Shown: positions 10,207 to 21,280, counted from the first letter of the stretch. The stretch is DNA of 64,000 bases from Acidobacteria bacterium 13_2_20CM_2_57_6 (GCA_001917435.1 MNEA01000031.1:1-64000), one strand, 5' to 3'. Notes: generated by a model not told the origin, from the sequence alone. Made by a program: numbers and translations.

Positions 10207-11078
10207 AGGGCGGCGAGCTGGCCGACGGGGAGCTGCTCGGCGCGGGCATCAGGGCGGAGTTTTAACACAGCGAGGGCGTCGCGCGTACGATCAGGCTTAG
10301 CGAGAGACCGCAGATTGTTCACAAGCGTTTTGCGCTTCTGCGAGAAACACAATTTCACAAAATCCAGGAAGCGGGATTCGGCCTCGGGGGACGAGTGTGC
10401 CTTCGTGCCCGCGGCTAGCGGACCGCTGGAGCCAAGAGAAAGCTTCGCGCGTTCCCCCGGCAGACGGAGAGTCACGAGGGCGGAAGTGACTTCCGGCGGT
10501 GGATTGAACGCATCGCGAGGAATCTCGAAGACAAATTCGGGGCGCGTGTAGAACTGCGTGACAACGGAAAGATAGCCGTAGTCGCGCGTACCGGGCTGCG
10601 CGGCGAGGCGAAGAGCGACTTCGGTCTGAATGACGACGTGGATCTCGTCGATGAGATCGGCAAAGGCGAAAAGATGATGAAGAATCGGCGACGTGATGTA
10701 GTAAGGAAGATTGCCATAGATACGGACGCGCCGGCCCGAAGCGATCGCGGTGATGTCCGCTTTGAGAATGTCGCCGGGGACGACGTTGAGATTGGAGAAT
10801 TGCTTTGCGAGGTGACGCAGGCCCGGCAAGAACGCCGGATCGAGTTCGATGGCGTGGACGGGAGCGCCGCCGGCGAGAAGGTGCTGGGTCATTTCACCGT
10901 GTCCTGAACCGATTTCGATCCAACAATGCTGGTCGTTCCGGGGAAGCGGGGCTTGCTGACGTCGATCGTCGCCAGCGAGTGGCGCCAAGGAATGCGGTGA
11001 AACGCGAATGGCGCGCGCGATCTCTTCGCGCCAGTGAAGGTCGGCAAGGAAGTGTTGGCCGAGGCGTAGGCGTGCCAT
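10167..11078 (-). CDS. rsmA: 16S rRNA (adenine1518-N6/adenine1519-N6)-dimethyltransferase
   Basis: KsgA motifs (LGQHFLAD, EIGSGHGEMTQHLL, YGNLPYYITSPILHHL). Confidence 0.93.
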   Translation of the reverse strand: MARLRLGQHFLADLHWREEIARAIRVSPHSLAPLAGDDRRQQAPLPRNDQHCWIEIGSGHGEMTQHLLAGGAPVHAIELDPAFLPGLRHLAKQFSNLNVVPGDILKADITAIASGRRVRIYGNLPYYITSPILHHLFAFADLIDEIHVVIQTEVALRLAAQPGTRDYGYLSVVTQFYTRPEFVFEIPRDAFNPPPEVTSALVTLRLPGERAKLSLGSSGPLAAGTKAHSSPEAESRFLDFVKLCFSQKRKTLVNNLRSLAKPDRTRDALAVLKLRPDARAEQLPVGQLAALHSLLLAGPDSAP

Positions 11079-11506
11079 TGGTAGAACAGTGTAGCAAGAG
11101 GCACGGAGAACGCTGAGCGAGGGGACGAAGTAATCCCTCCCCCACCCGGCCAGTTTTTCATAAGTGTTGATTAAAGGGGCTTACATTGCACCAAAATTGT
11201 GCAAACTGTGGCCTTGCCAAGCCCGCGGTCATTCTAAAGGGGTTTAAAGTGTTTGGAATGAATACTTCCACAAGTGTTGATTCTGGAGGGGTTGCGGAAG
11301 GGAGGCACACGTCTGCTGCTGGGGGAGTCAGAAGGACCGCTTGGAGAGCGAGCCCCGGTACGAAAACCGGGCAGCTGCATCCGGGATGCAAAAGGCGCAC
11401 AGAAGACGCACATGGTTTGGAGGGCGCGCTCTTATGGCGGGTAAACTGCGAGAGCGTGCCAAATCAACAAAACTACTATATCTCAGTTGGTAACGTATGT
11501 CAAGGA

Positions 11507-12319
11507 TTACTTTAAGTGGTTTAGTTGCTGTGGGATAGCCAGTATGCGATTGACCTCACCGGAGACGAACTCCACGAACTGCTTCGCGTCCTGTTCCGAC
11601 TTGAGCGTCGTCGAGCCAGCGTTCTTCAATCGATTCTCTTTGGCAGCATGAATGACCGCCCGCCACATGGGCGGGACGGTTTCCATCGCCCAGGCGTAGG
11701 CTTGGTCTTTGGACGCCAGAGCCCTGTGACGGGCCGAGTAAAGGATGCGACAGGCAGTGAGGACAGCGTACGCGTTGTAGACGAACGCCTTGTCGGATCG
11801 ATCTCCGATTCTGGAGGCGAGGCCTTCTTTCAAGTAATTCAACTCCAACAGAAGCGCGTCGTTGAGGCATTGGTCGGACACATGGGGCGCGATGAGCTTG
11901 GCGTCCTTGCCCCACAGGGTGATGCCGCATTGGGCGACATTCATCCAGATGATGGGGTTTCCGTCCGATCCGTGGCGGGTGAGTTTTCCGGTGTGGTTGT
12001 AAAAGCCGCAACAACGCGACGCCTTGTCGAGAAGTTCGCGGTCGATGACGAAGCGCATGTCGATTCGCTTGACCCAGCGATTCTGCTCCGCTTTCGTTTT
12101 GAACCAGCCATCCAGTTCTGAAAATTCGCGGTCGCCGAGGTGTCGCCGGGTGACTTCCACAGAATCGAAATCGCTGCAAGTCTCGTCGAATGCATCGTAG
12201 GTCAACGAACCCCACACGTAGATGCCAACGAGATTGCCATGCAGAATCGCCGGGAAATCGGTGGCCATCGCTTCCAGAAGGCTGGACAGATCCTTGGGGA
12301 TATTCTTCGGTAGGTTCAT
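11507..12319 (-). CDS. Aminoglycoside-adenylyltransferase-like nucleotidyltransferase
   Basis: Pol-beta NTase core IYVWGSLTYDAFDETCSDFDSVEV (GS-x-DxD) with a C-terminal helical domain as in AadA/DUF4111 proteins. Confidence 0.65.
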   Translation of the reverse strand: MNLPKNIPKDLSSLLEAMATDFPAILHGNLVGIYVWGSLTYDAFDETCSDFDSVEVTRRHLGDREFSELDGWFKTKAEQNRWVKRIDMRFVIDRELLDKASRCCGFYNHTGKLTRHGSDGNPIIWMNVAQCGITLWGKDAKLIAPHVSDQCLNDALLLELNYLKEGLASRIGDRSDKAFVYNAYAVLTACRILYSARHRALASKDQAYAWAMETVPPMWRAVIHAAKENRLKNAGSTTLKSEQDAKQFVEFVSGEVNRILAIPQQLNHLK

Positions 12320-12412
12320 TTCTTGGGAAGGATATCAGCTATGGTTCGCGTAAAGAATCTCTCCGAGCGAACAGCACGAGGGGATGCGAGCAAGAAAAAG
12401 CAGAGTCAAGCC

Positions 12413-12439
12413 GCCCACATGCAAAATCAGCGTGTGGGC
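12413..12439. repeat. Inverted repeat / hairpin GCCCACATGC-AAAATCA-GCGTGTGGGC
   Basis: 10-bp stem (one G-T pair), 7-nt loop, in intergenic DNA. Confidence 0.6.
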
Positions 12440-12557
12440 GCCGGCGGCCGTACAAAGAAGCGGAAGAGGCGAAGATGCCGGGCTGAAGCCCACGCTACAT
12501 TGAATTCCAAAGATCAGCCAGGCGAGAAAGGTGGAAACGAAACGTCCCCTTGAACGT

Positions 12558-12584
12558 TTAGGGGAAAGTGGTACATTCCCCTAA
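12558..12584. promoter_or_regulatory. Putative PadR operator TTAGGGGAA-N9-TTCCCCTAA
   Basis: Perfect 9-bp inverted repeat about 20 bp upstream of the PadR start codon. Confidence 0.65.
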
Positions 12585-12603
12585 GGGAGTTATGGAGGCA
12601 AGA

Positions 12604-12933
12604 ATGGAGAAGCAGGGAGATTTGGTGCAGGGGACGCTGGACATGCTGGTGCTGAAAGCGCTGGTGCGGGGGGCGAAACACGGGTACGCCGTGGCCGAGT
12701 GGATCCATGAAAGCTCGAATGATGTCCTGCACGTGGAAGAGGGAGCGCTGTATCCGGCGCTACACCGATTGGAACTGCGCGGGCTCCTTTCGGCGGAGTG
12801 GGGCAGTTCGGAGAACAACCGGCGCGCGAAGTTCTATTCGTTGACGGCAGCGGGGCGGAAGAAGTTGACGGAAGAGGCGGAGTATTGGCGGAGGATGTCT
12901 GGGGCGATTGCGCGGGTGATGCAGACGGCGTGA
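12604..12933 (+). CDS. PadR family transcriptional regulator
   Basis: GDLVQGTLDMLVLKALVRGAKHGYAVAEWI...EEGALYPALHRLELRGLL; GGAGG upstream of ATG 12604. Confidence 0.93.
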   Translation: MEKQGDLVQGTLDMLVLKALVRGAKHGYAVAEWIHESSNDVLHVEEGALYPALHRLELRGLLSAEWGSSENNRRAKFYSLTAAGRKKLTEEAEYWRRMSGAIARVMQTA

Positions 12934-13017
12934 GGAAAGGCAGTTGTTAGTCTTAAGTTATTAGTCGTAAGTCAGAGATCAGAAGAGTCGAATTTCGGTG
13001 TGTTTGGAGGAATAGTT

Positions 13018-15681
13018 ATGAGAATTTGGGCGAGGGTGAGGGCGCTCTTCAGGCGGAGGCAGCTGGAAAAGGACTTGGATGAAGAGCTGGCGTTTCACCT
13101 GGCGATGCGCGAGGAAAAGAAGCGCGCTGCAGGGGTAGCGGCGGAAGAGGCGAAGTATGCGGCGCGGCGCCAATTCGGAAACGTCACGCGCATCAAGGAA
13201 GCCTGCCGCGAGGCGTGGAGCTTCGCGTCGCTGGAAACCACCTGGCGCGATCTTCGCTACGGGGCGCGGGCGCTGGCGAAGAATCCGGGATTCACGGCGG
13301 TGGTGGTGCTGGCAACGGCGCTCGGAATCGGAGTGAATACGGGGATTTTTTCCGTTCTGAACGGGGTCGCTCTGAAACTTCTGCCGGTTCCCAGTGCGGA
13401 ACAGATCGTGAGCGTCGACCAGATCGTTCATGGAAAAGTTCGGCGCGACGTTCACGGCGAGCCGGGTTTGTTTTCGTACGCCGAATACAAGAACTACCGA
13501 GCGAACAATCACGTTTTCTCCGGATTGCTGGCATATGCTCCCTTTTTGGAAGCGACGCTGGGAGGAGAAAACCCTAAACAACTGGCGGGAGCGGAGGCGT
13601 CCTGCAACTTCTTCCATGTTCTGAGGGAGCGGCCGGCGCTGGGTCGGACGTTTGTGGAGGAGGATTGCCGCGCGGCTGGAGCGAGGCCGGTGGTGGTGCT
13701 GAGCGACGCCCTGTGGAGGAGCCAGTTCGGCGCGGATCCGCAGATTGTGGGCAAGGACATTTCCCTGAACCGCGCCAAATTCACGGTGATTGGCGTGGCC
13801 GCGCCGGGATTTCGTGGGATCGACCCCTGGCCCAGCGAGTTTTGGGCGCCGGTGGCGATGCAAAAGGCACTGGAACCCGACGCTAATTTGCTTCTCGAGG
13901 ACTACACCGGTTGGCTGGCGCTGCTCGGACGGCTGCAGCCTGGCGTTTCGCTCAAAGAAGTGCGGGCAGACCTGGCAGTCATCGCCGGACGAATCGATCA
14001 GCAATATCCCGGTCGGACGACCACATTGGCGATTCATCGCGCGACATTTATGGTAAGGCCCGAAGAACGCAGGGTGGTGTTCGGCATTGGCGCGGTAGTT
14101 CTGGCTGCCGTGGGATTGGTGTTGCTGATTGCTTGTGCGAATGTGGCGAACCTGCTTTTGGCCCGGGCATCGGCAAGGCAGAAGGAGATTGCGATCCGGC
14201 TTTCGATTGGAGGAAGCCGGTGGCGCATTGTCCGGCAACTGCTCACGGAGAGCCTGCTGATTGCGTTTCTTGGCGGGACTTTGGGATCGATGGTGGCGCT
14301 CTGGTCGATCGAGGGCATTGCGCGATTTGTGCTGGCGCACTTGCCGCTCGTCGGACCGCCGCTGGTGTGGAACGTAAACCCAGACCTGCACGGTTGGGGA
14401 TATTCGCTGGCTCTGACCGCCATTACCGGAATTGTGGTTGGATTGGTGCCGGCTCTGCATGCGACGAGACAAGATTTGAGCACGGCTGTGAAAGGTGATG
14501 GCCTTGGCGTTATCGGCAGGGCCGCGAGCGGAGGAGCGTTGCGAAGCACGCTGGTCGGCGTCCAGATTGCGGTGTGCATGCTGTTGCTAATTGCCGCTGG
14601 ACTATTGATGCGCGGCCTGTTTTTGGCGCAAACAGTTGATCCGGGCTTCGAGATGAAAGAGATTACCCAGGCGCAATTTAATTTGCCCTCGCAAGGCTAT
14701 AACACAGAAAAGGCGCAAGCGTTTCAGCGCGAGTTGATGGCGAGCGTCGACGCATTGCCCGGTGTGGATGAAGTGGAGCAAGCACAAGTTACGCCGTTAA
14801 GCCATGCTTTTTTAGGCACGGGAATGACGCCTGCCGGAGAGGTGGAATCGCGGCAGTTTGAGTTCAATGCCGTCTCGCCGGGATTTTTCACCATGCTGGG
14901 AATGCCGATGGTGCGCGGGCGAACATTCACGGCTGCGGAAGCGCAGTCGGACGCTCCTGTTTTGGTTGTAACGGAGTCCACGGCGCGAAAGTTGTGGCCG
15001 GGACAGGATGCGATTGGAAAGACTCTACGAGGATGGGAGAAGAAAACGTATCAGGTGGTGGGCGTGGTGCGGGATTCGCAGGCCTCGCACTTGGGCCAGA
15101 CCGATGGGCTTTTCTTCTATATGCCTGCGGGCCCGAAAGAACAGGAAAGACAGCAACTACTGGTGCACAGCAAGGGCGGCGACTTGGCGACGATTAACGG
15201 GATTCGCGAGGCGGCGCGAGCGCTGGACGCAAATTTAGTCGTGCACGTGGCGAAGCTGGAAGACAACCTTGAAGCGTGGCGAGTACCGTCCCGGATTGTG
15301 GCCGCGCTCTCCGGTGTGCTCGGTGCACTGGCCCTGCTGCTTGCGGCGATCGGCGTGCATGGCGTCGTGTCCTACGGAGTGAGCCAACGCATTCGCGAAA
15401 TCGGTATTCGAATGACCCTGGGGGCCGACGGACGCGAAGTGATGAGTCTTTTGCTGCGGCAAGCGATGCGGCCGGTGGTCATCGGCGCGGCGATCGGAAT
15501 CGCAGGATGCGCAGCAGTTTCACAAGTCCTTTCGAAAGTGTTGTACGGCATCGGCTCGCATGACCCCATTGCTTTTGTTGGCGTGCCAGTGTTTCTGTTG
15601 GGGATTGCCTTGATGGCAAGCTACATTCCGGCGCGGCGGGCGACCAAAGTCGATCCGGTTGTGGCGTTGCGCTATGAATAA
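13018..15681 (+). CDS. ADOP-type ABC transporter permease (MacB/FtsX)
   Basis: N-terminal RRRQLEKDLDEELAFHLAMREE, MacB periplasmic core, two FtsX domains; preceded by PadR as is typical for acidobacterial ADOP genes. Confidence 0.92.
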   Translation: MRIWARVRALFRRRQLEKDLDEELAFHLAMREEKKRAAGVAAEEAKYAARRQFGNVTRIKEACREAWSFASLETTWRDLRYGARALAKNPGFTAVVVLATALGIGVNTGIFSVLNGVALKLLPVPSAEQIVSVDQIVHGKVRRDVHGEPGLFSYAEYKNYRANNHVFSGLLAYAPFLEATLGGENPKQLAGAEASCNFFHVLRERPALGRTFVEEDCRAAGARPVVVLSDALWRSQFGADPQIVGKDISLNRAKFTVIGVAAPGFRGIDPWPSEFWAPVAMQKALEPDANLLLEDYTGWLALLGRLQPGVSLKEVRADLAVIAGRIDQQYPGRTTTLAIHRATFMVRPEERRVVFGIGAVVLAAVGLVLLIACANVANLLLARASARQKEIAIRLSIGGSRWRIVRQLLTESLLIAFLGGTLGSMVALWSIEGIARFVLAHLPLVGPPLVWNVNPDLHGWGYSLALTAITGIVVGLVPALHATRQDLSTAVKGDGLGVIGRAASGGALRSTLVGVQIAVCMLLLIAAGLLMRGLFLAQTVDPGFEMKEITQAQFNLPSQGYNTEKAQAFQRELMASVDALPGVDEVEQAQVTPLSHAFLGTGMTPAGEVESRQFEFNAVSPGFFTMLGMPMVRGRTFTAAEAQSDAPVLVVTESTARKLWPGQDAIGKTLRGWEKKTYQVVGVVRDSQASHLGQTDGLFFYMPAGPKEQERQQLLVHSKGGDLATINGIREAARALDANLVVHVAKLEDNLEAWRVPSRIVAALSGVLGALALLLAAIGVHGVVSYGVSQRIREIGIRMTLGADGREVMSLLLRQAMRPVVIGAAIGIAGCAAVSQVLSKVLYGIGSHDPIAFVGVPVFLLGIALMASYIPARRATKVDPVVALRYE

Positions 15682-15883
15682 TTCGCGGCGCACTCGTTGA
15701 AAGTCTCGGGGACGAACTCCCACAGTTCAATTTCCTGAATCTTGACGCCAACATACCGCTCCGGTTGCGTAAACGGGCTACGGAGTCGACGCTCGGGAAA
15801 TTCATGAGAATTTTGTTTGTGGCATCGGAGGAAGAAGTTTTGCAAATCACCACTCCTTTTCCACAGCCCGTCTCTTTCCTTTT

Positions 15884-15901
15884 GTAGTACTTCCGTACTA
15901 C
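15884..15901. promoter_or_regulatory. Inverted repeat GTAGTAC-TTCC-GTACTAC upstream of a PilZ gene
   Basis: Perfect 7-bp arms in intergenic DNA about 120 bp upstream of the PilZ-like CDS. Confidence 0.45.
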
Positions 15902-16023
15902 GATTTTATGGGAGCGTCCTACTTCCTTCCAGGTACGTTTCCACTATAGGTTTGCGCGTCGCCCCGGGAATACACTCTTTTCGGTTACGGTTTCAGCAGT
16001 TTTCCGGAAAGATGGTTTACCCC

Positions 16024-16431
16024 ATGGCGACCCAGCACGAACTGATGACGAAAAATCACCCAACAGGAAGTTCCACCAAGCCGATTTCCAACACGGAGCG
16101 CCGCGGCAGCCGCCGCTGCAAGATTACTCAGCTGATGCGCATCCGTCCTTCGGACCCGAAGAAGGATCACTTTGAAGACCTGCGCGGCTCCGTTAGCGTT
16201 TCGCGCTCCGGCGTCTTTTTCCAGTCCAGCGAAGCCAGTTACGAAGTGGGCATGCGCCTCTTCGTCACCATGCCCTATTCGAAAGATCCCGCATCCATGG
16301 CTCGCGAGTACCTCGCCGAAGTCGTACGGAGGGACGTTCTCCCAACCGGCATGTTTGGCATCGGGATCAAGATCCTCATGGAAATGGGAATCCAGCACAC
16401 CTATCACTTTGGCCCCGGCCAGTCGCGGTAG
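16024..16431 (+). CDS. PilZ-like domain protein
   Basis: RRGSRRCKITQLMRIRPSD...GSVSVSRSGVFFQSSEASYEVGMRLFVTMPY resembles PilZ layout; start uncertain (ORF opens at 15817). Confidence 0.6.
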   Translation: MATQHELMTKNHPTGSSTKPISNTERRGSRRCKITQLMRIRPSDPKKDHFEDLRGSVSVSRSGVFFQSSEASYEVGMRLFVTMPYSKDPASMAREYLAEVVRRDVLPTGMFGIGIKILMEMGIQHTYHFGPGQSR

Positions 16432-16475
16432 TTACGGCAGGCCGCGAGGCCATTCGAACCATCGGATAAAAGCAA

Positions 16476-16509
16476 GAACGGGCGCCCCAGAAGATTGGGA
16501 CGCCCGTTC
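16476..16509. terminator. Bidirectional terminator-like hairpin between convergent genes
   Basis: GAACGGGCG-c-CCC-AGAAGATT-GGG-a-CGCCCGTTC; T-rich flank on the minus strand (TTGCTTTTAT). Confidence 0.7.
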
Positions 16510-16535
16510 CTGTGTTTGGGGGTGGAGAGAACTGT

Positions 16536-17003
16536 CTAAGACGACGCTTGCCCGAACAGTTGCATGGCGCGGTGTCTTAGGATGCCAAGTTGCCGGTTGA
16601 GCGGGTTCCTGCGGCCAAGGAAGGCCAGAACGGGAGACCGGCGAGGTGTCAATTTGTTCATCGCAATCGTTAGCCGGATATCGCGGCGCGCGTATTTCAG
16701 CCCCGTTTGCAGGGCATCAACAGCCTCTTCACGGCGCCCAGCGGCGGCGTAAACTTCGGCGAGATTCAGGTACAACTGGGCCTGATTCCGCTTCATGCGA
16801 ACGGCGGAGTCGCACAGCCGTTCCGCTTCGCCCCACTTGCGTTCCGAGCGCGCCAGCACCACTCCGAGGTAAGACATGTAATAGGGATTGTTCTTGTCCA
16901 GATCCACCGCGCGCCGCATGTGCGGCAACGCCTTCATCGCATAATTGTCCCGCAACAGAGTCAGTCCAGTTTTGAATTCACGGAAGGCTTCCGTATCCAT
17001 CAT
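16536..17003 (-). CDS. TPR-repeat protein
   Basis: KALPHMRRAVDLDKNNPYYMSYLGVVLARSERKWGEAERLCDSAVRMKRNQAQLYLNLAEVYAAAGRREEAVDALQTGLKY. Confidence 0.75.
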   Translation of the reverse strand: MMDTEAFREFKTGLTLLRDNYAMKALPHMRRAVDLDKNNPYYMSYLGVVLARSERKWGEAERLCDSAVRMKRNQAQLYLNLAEVYAAAGRREEAVDALQTGLKYARRDIRLTIAMNKLTPRRSPVLAFLGRRNPLNRQLGILRHRAMQLFGQASS

Positions 17004-17313
17004 CGCCTCACCTCGTCCACCCCGACCACTTCGGGGTTGCAGGAGAATTGAAATTCCGGGAGGTTGGGAAGAACTCGCGCAGCGCGTTAGAGGATCGCGC
17101 CAACTTCACTTGCCAGTCATCCTGAAGAATTGTCCTGCTCAGCCAGGCGGTGAGCGGAACAGCGAGCAGTACGGTCGCGAGTAAGCTTTCCATCCGAGTC
17201 CTTGTTGAAGCTACTCGCAGTTTTCTCAAGAATCTACTGACCGGGAGGACAGTCTTGGTTCAGCGGCACTGGAGTTGGAGGGCCAAGAATGAGGACAGGT
17301 GCTCTGCGAGCGG

Positions 17314-18408
17314 CTAACGCAGCGCGGAGCCTTTCCAATCGTCGCGCCAGTGTTCCCAATCCTTGAGGGTGGCTTTGTGCATCGATTTCGCGGCTTTGTG
17401 CAGCCAGCCGCCCTTGCGCGAGGCCAGGTCTTTTTTTACTTTAGCGATCGCGTTGGGGCTTCCGAAATGTATGTTCGCGGTTTCCCATCCCATGTCGTAG
17501 AGAAGCCGCGCTTCGTCCCTTTCTTTGGGCAAGGAAGCAAGTTCGATGCGCGAACAATCCGGCGCCAGCCGCCGAACGAGCCAGTGCCCGTGAAAACGCA
17601 CAAAGGGGTCCTTGACGCGGATGGCGCGCTCAACCAGTTTCGCGCCGTAAACCTCTTCGGATGAAATTCCACGGCACCAGGCCCAGGCGGAAGTGCGGAT
17701 GCCTTTGGCTTCGCGGGCAATAAATGCGCCTTGCCAGGAGGACAGGGCCAAAATTCGAGGATGCCCCAGGCTGCCAAGACCGGCGATGCGGCGCCTCAAT
17801 TGGTAGGGGCTTCGCGGCTGCGGAAAGGAGGCCTCGATCAATCTTATGGCCTCCTGCGGCGGCTTCGCGGTCAATGGCCGGCATTCCTGCATCTTCTCCC
17901 AGAAGCGCACTGGGTCCCGCAGTTTACCTAGCGCCAGCAATCGCAGCCATTGATGGTGTTCGGCGAGGACAAAGGCTTTGCCGCCTGCGGCCAGGGCATC
18001 GCGGTAGCCCTCTTCGAGGGCCTCGGCAGCTTCGCGACGCGTCACGCCGAGGTGCTCGACCGAAATTGCCAGATAGGCGCTGGTCGCCAGGCGTACAAGA
18101 TCCAGGGCGTAGGAAGCCGGCCAGGCTTCGTCGAGGTCATTCACGCCCCAAATCAGACGGCCCTCCTCGTCGCGCCATGTACCGAAGTTTTCGATGTGCA
18201 GGTCGCCGATAGCGAGCACGGCGGGAGCTTTCGCGAGGTCGGGGCAGACTTCCGGCCAAAGCTGAATCCAGCGGTAGAAAGTGGCGCGAAAGAAAGGGAA
18301 GGGCGCCTCCGCCATGTGGGTATGTTTCAGGGCGACGTCCTGGCGAACGATGGGGAGCCGCTTCGCAAGCCAGCGCTCGAAATCGGCCGTGGCTTTGAAG
18401 ATGTTCAT
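17314..18408 (-). CDS. DUF2252 family protein
   Basis: APAVLAIGDLHIENFGTWRDEEGRLIWGVNDLDEAWPASYALDLVRLATS pattern. Confidence 0.8.
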   Translation of the reverse strand: MNIFKATADFERWLAKRLPIVRQDVALKHTHMAEAPFPFFRATFYRWIQLWPEVCPDLAKAPAVLAIGDLHIENFGTWRDEEGRLIWGVNDLDEAWPASYALDLVRLATSAYLAISVEHLGVTRREAAEALEEGYRDALAAGGKAFVLAEHHQWLRLLALGKLRDPVRFWEKMQECRPLTAKPPQEAIRLIEASFPQPRSPYQLRRRIAGLGSLGHPRILALSSWQGAFIAREAKGIRTSAWAWCRGISSEEVYGAKLVERAIRVKDPFVRFHGHWLVRRLAPDCSRIELASLPKERDEARLLYDMGWETANIHFGSPNAIAKVKKDLASRKGGWLHKAAKSMHKATLKDWEHWRDDWKGSALR

Positions 18409-18435
18409 GCCAAGTGTGCCGAAGTTCGCGCTGGG

Positions 18436-19749
<1,314 letters not shown>

Positions 19750-19883
19750 GGAGTGGCCTCAACTTGCCCGGCGCGTTGGCACGCGGGCGGCGAGGCGATT
19801 TTATCGGATGGAGTGGAGGAAAGCCAATTCGCAGTAGCCGTCACACTTGACGTGAACACACTGGGCGTCTAAGTTAGTCAAGG

Positions 19884-20237
19884 ATGCGTTTGGCTAAGCC
19901 AATTTTTCTGGCGATACTGGCGGTCGCTCTCGCGGCGTACGCATTTGACTGCAGTGCCGCGACAACGCCGGAACAGGCGATGCAGTGCTGCAAATCGATG
20001 TCGTGCTCGTCGCACGGTCATCGCGCGCAGGATTGCTGCAAAACCATGCCATCGATGCACGCTCCTTTTGTACAGCCTTCCTCCGGGCATGGCGTTTCTC
20101 CCTCTCACGTTGTGTTCGCAGTGCTGCCAGGGACTGAGAAGGGTCACGCCGTAGATTCCTCTAACGGCGTGATTGCGGCGCATTGCCACGCTCCCCCGAT
20201 CCTTTACGCTCCGCCCCCCCTGCCACTTCGGATCTAA
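19884..20237 (+). CDS. Small secreted Cys/His/Met-rich protein (putative metal-binding)
   Basis: Signal peptide, then CCKSMSCSSHGHRAQDCCKTMPSMH; first gene of the cluster that carries the TGA-containing HMA gene. Confidence 0.55.
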   Translation: MRLAKPIFLAILAVALAAYAFDCSAATTPEQAMQCCKSMSCSSHGHRAQDCCKTMPSMHAPFVQPSSGHGVSPSHVVFAVLPGTEKGHAVDSSNGVIAAHCHAPPILYAPPPLPLRI

Positions 20238-20312
20238 TCAGTCCTCCAGTCGGCTCCCGGCTTGAAGCATTCGTGTGCCTTGGCATACGCGTTTCCACTG
20301 GAGGAAGCATTC

Positions 20313-21266
20313 GTGAGAACACGAAATCCATATTTCTTTGGACGATTTGCGAGTGTGGCCCTATTGTTCCTCTCGCTTCTGTTCGCTTCGGCAGTCAAAG
20401 CGCAGGGTCCCGCCCCAGAGACGGCTCCGCCTCTGTTCCCCGGTGGCGGACTCCTCTCCTACAATTCCATTTTCACCACTCGAAGCCCCATGCCGGGAGT
20501 TTCGAGCGGCATTCCTGCGACAGCCCGCCCTACTTTTTCGCATGAGGGCGATTTCAACTTCACTTGGGGGTTCTACCGCAATTTTGATTTGACCGTCCTC
20601 GTTCCCGTAATGACGAATCACTTTGACAGCGGGAACGTGCCATCCGTCGAGGGAACTGGTCTTGGCGATGCCCAGGTACTCGTGAAGTATCGCTTCTATC
20701 GGCGCGACTCAGAACGCGGGACCACGCAGGCATCGGTCGCCTTTGGCCCCAAGATCCCGACGGGGCGAACGGATTTGACCGACACAAGCGGAAAACGACT
20801 CCCTGCGGGTCTACAACCCGGGTCAGGTTCCACCGATCTGTTCGTCGCCGCAAATTGGACTTACACCGGATTGTTTAATTTGAGGCGTCTGGTCGCTGAC
20901 GAGGATTTCCATTCCCTTATCCGGTCACGGGGAACGCAGGCAACACGCCTCGGCAGCGACATCGAGTCACGTTTCTGGCTGTCGTACAGGCCCTATGAAT
21001 CGAAGAACGTGGCGCGTGAATGGTTCATTGGCCCGGTGCTGACTTGGTTGCACTCTCAAGATGATCGCATCGGAGGAGTCCGGCAGAACGGGAGCGGCGG
21101 CGATGTGCTACTGGCTGGAATCACGACTTACGCCGGGGTGCGTCCCGGAATGCATGTGTGGCTCGGGATGGATTGGGACGTGGCGCATTCCACGGGGACG
21201 ACGTTCATGCCCGTGCGCCGTCACATCAGTTTTGGAATTACACAGCAGTTTCGGATGCACCGTTAG
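20313..21266 (+). CDS. Outer-membrane beta-barrel transporter-like protein (Phenol_MetA_deg-like)
   Basis: GTG start after GGAGGAA; signal peptide ending VKAQ; alternating amphipathic strands; C-terminal aromatic strand. Confidence 0.6.
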   Translation: MRTRNPYFFGRFASVALLFLSLLFASAVKAQGPAPETAPPLFPGGGLLSYNSIFTTRSPMPGVSSGIPATARPTFSHEGDFNFTWGFYRNFDLTVLVPVMTNHFDSGNVPSVEGTGLGDAQVLVKYRFYRRDSERGTTQASVAFGPKIPTGRTDLTDTSGKRLPAGLQPGSGSTDLFVAANWTYTGLFNLRRLVADEDFHSLIRSRGTQATRLGSDIESRFWLSYRPYESKNVAREWFIGPVLTWLHSQDDRIGGVRQNGSGGDVLLAGITTYAGVRPGMHVWLGMDWDVAHSTGTTFMPVRRHISFGITQQFRMHR

Positions 21267-21280
21267 GGAAGGGAGGAATC

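Noticed and set aside
11186-11515. 109-aa plus-strand ORF
   Set aside because: No domain, overlaps repeat-like intergenic sequence and the nucleotidyltransferase end; likely non-coding.
12979-14472. 497-aa minus-strand ORF
   Set aside because: Antisense to the ADOP permease; Arg/His/Gln-rich shadow ORF.
20361-20853. Minus-strand ORFs over the outer-membrane barrel gene
   Set aside because: Shadow ORFs of a clear plus-strand signal-peptide protein.
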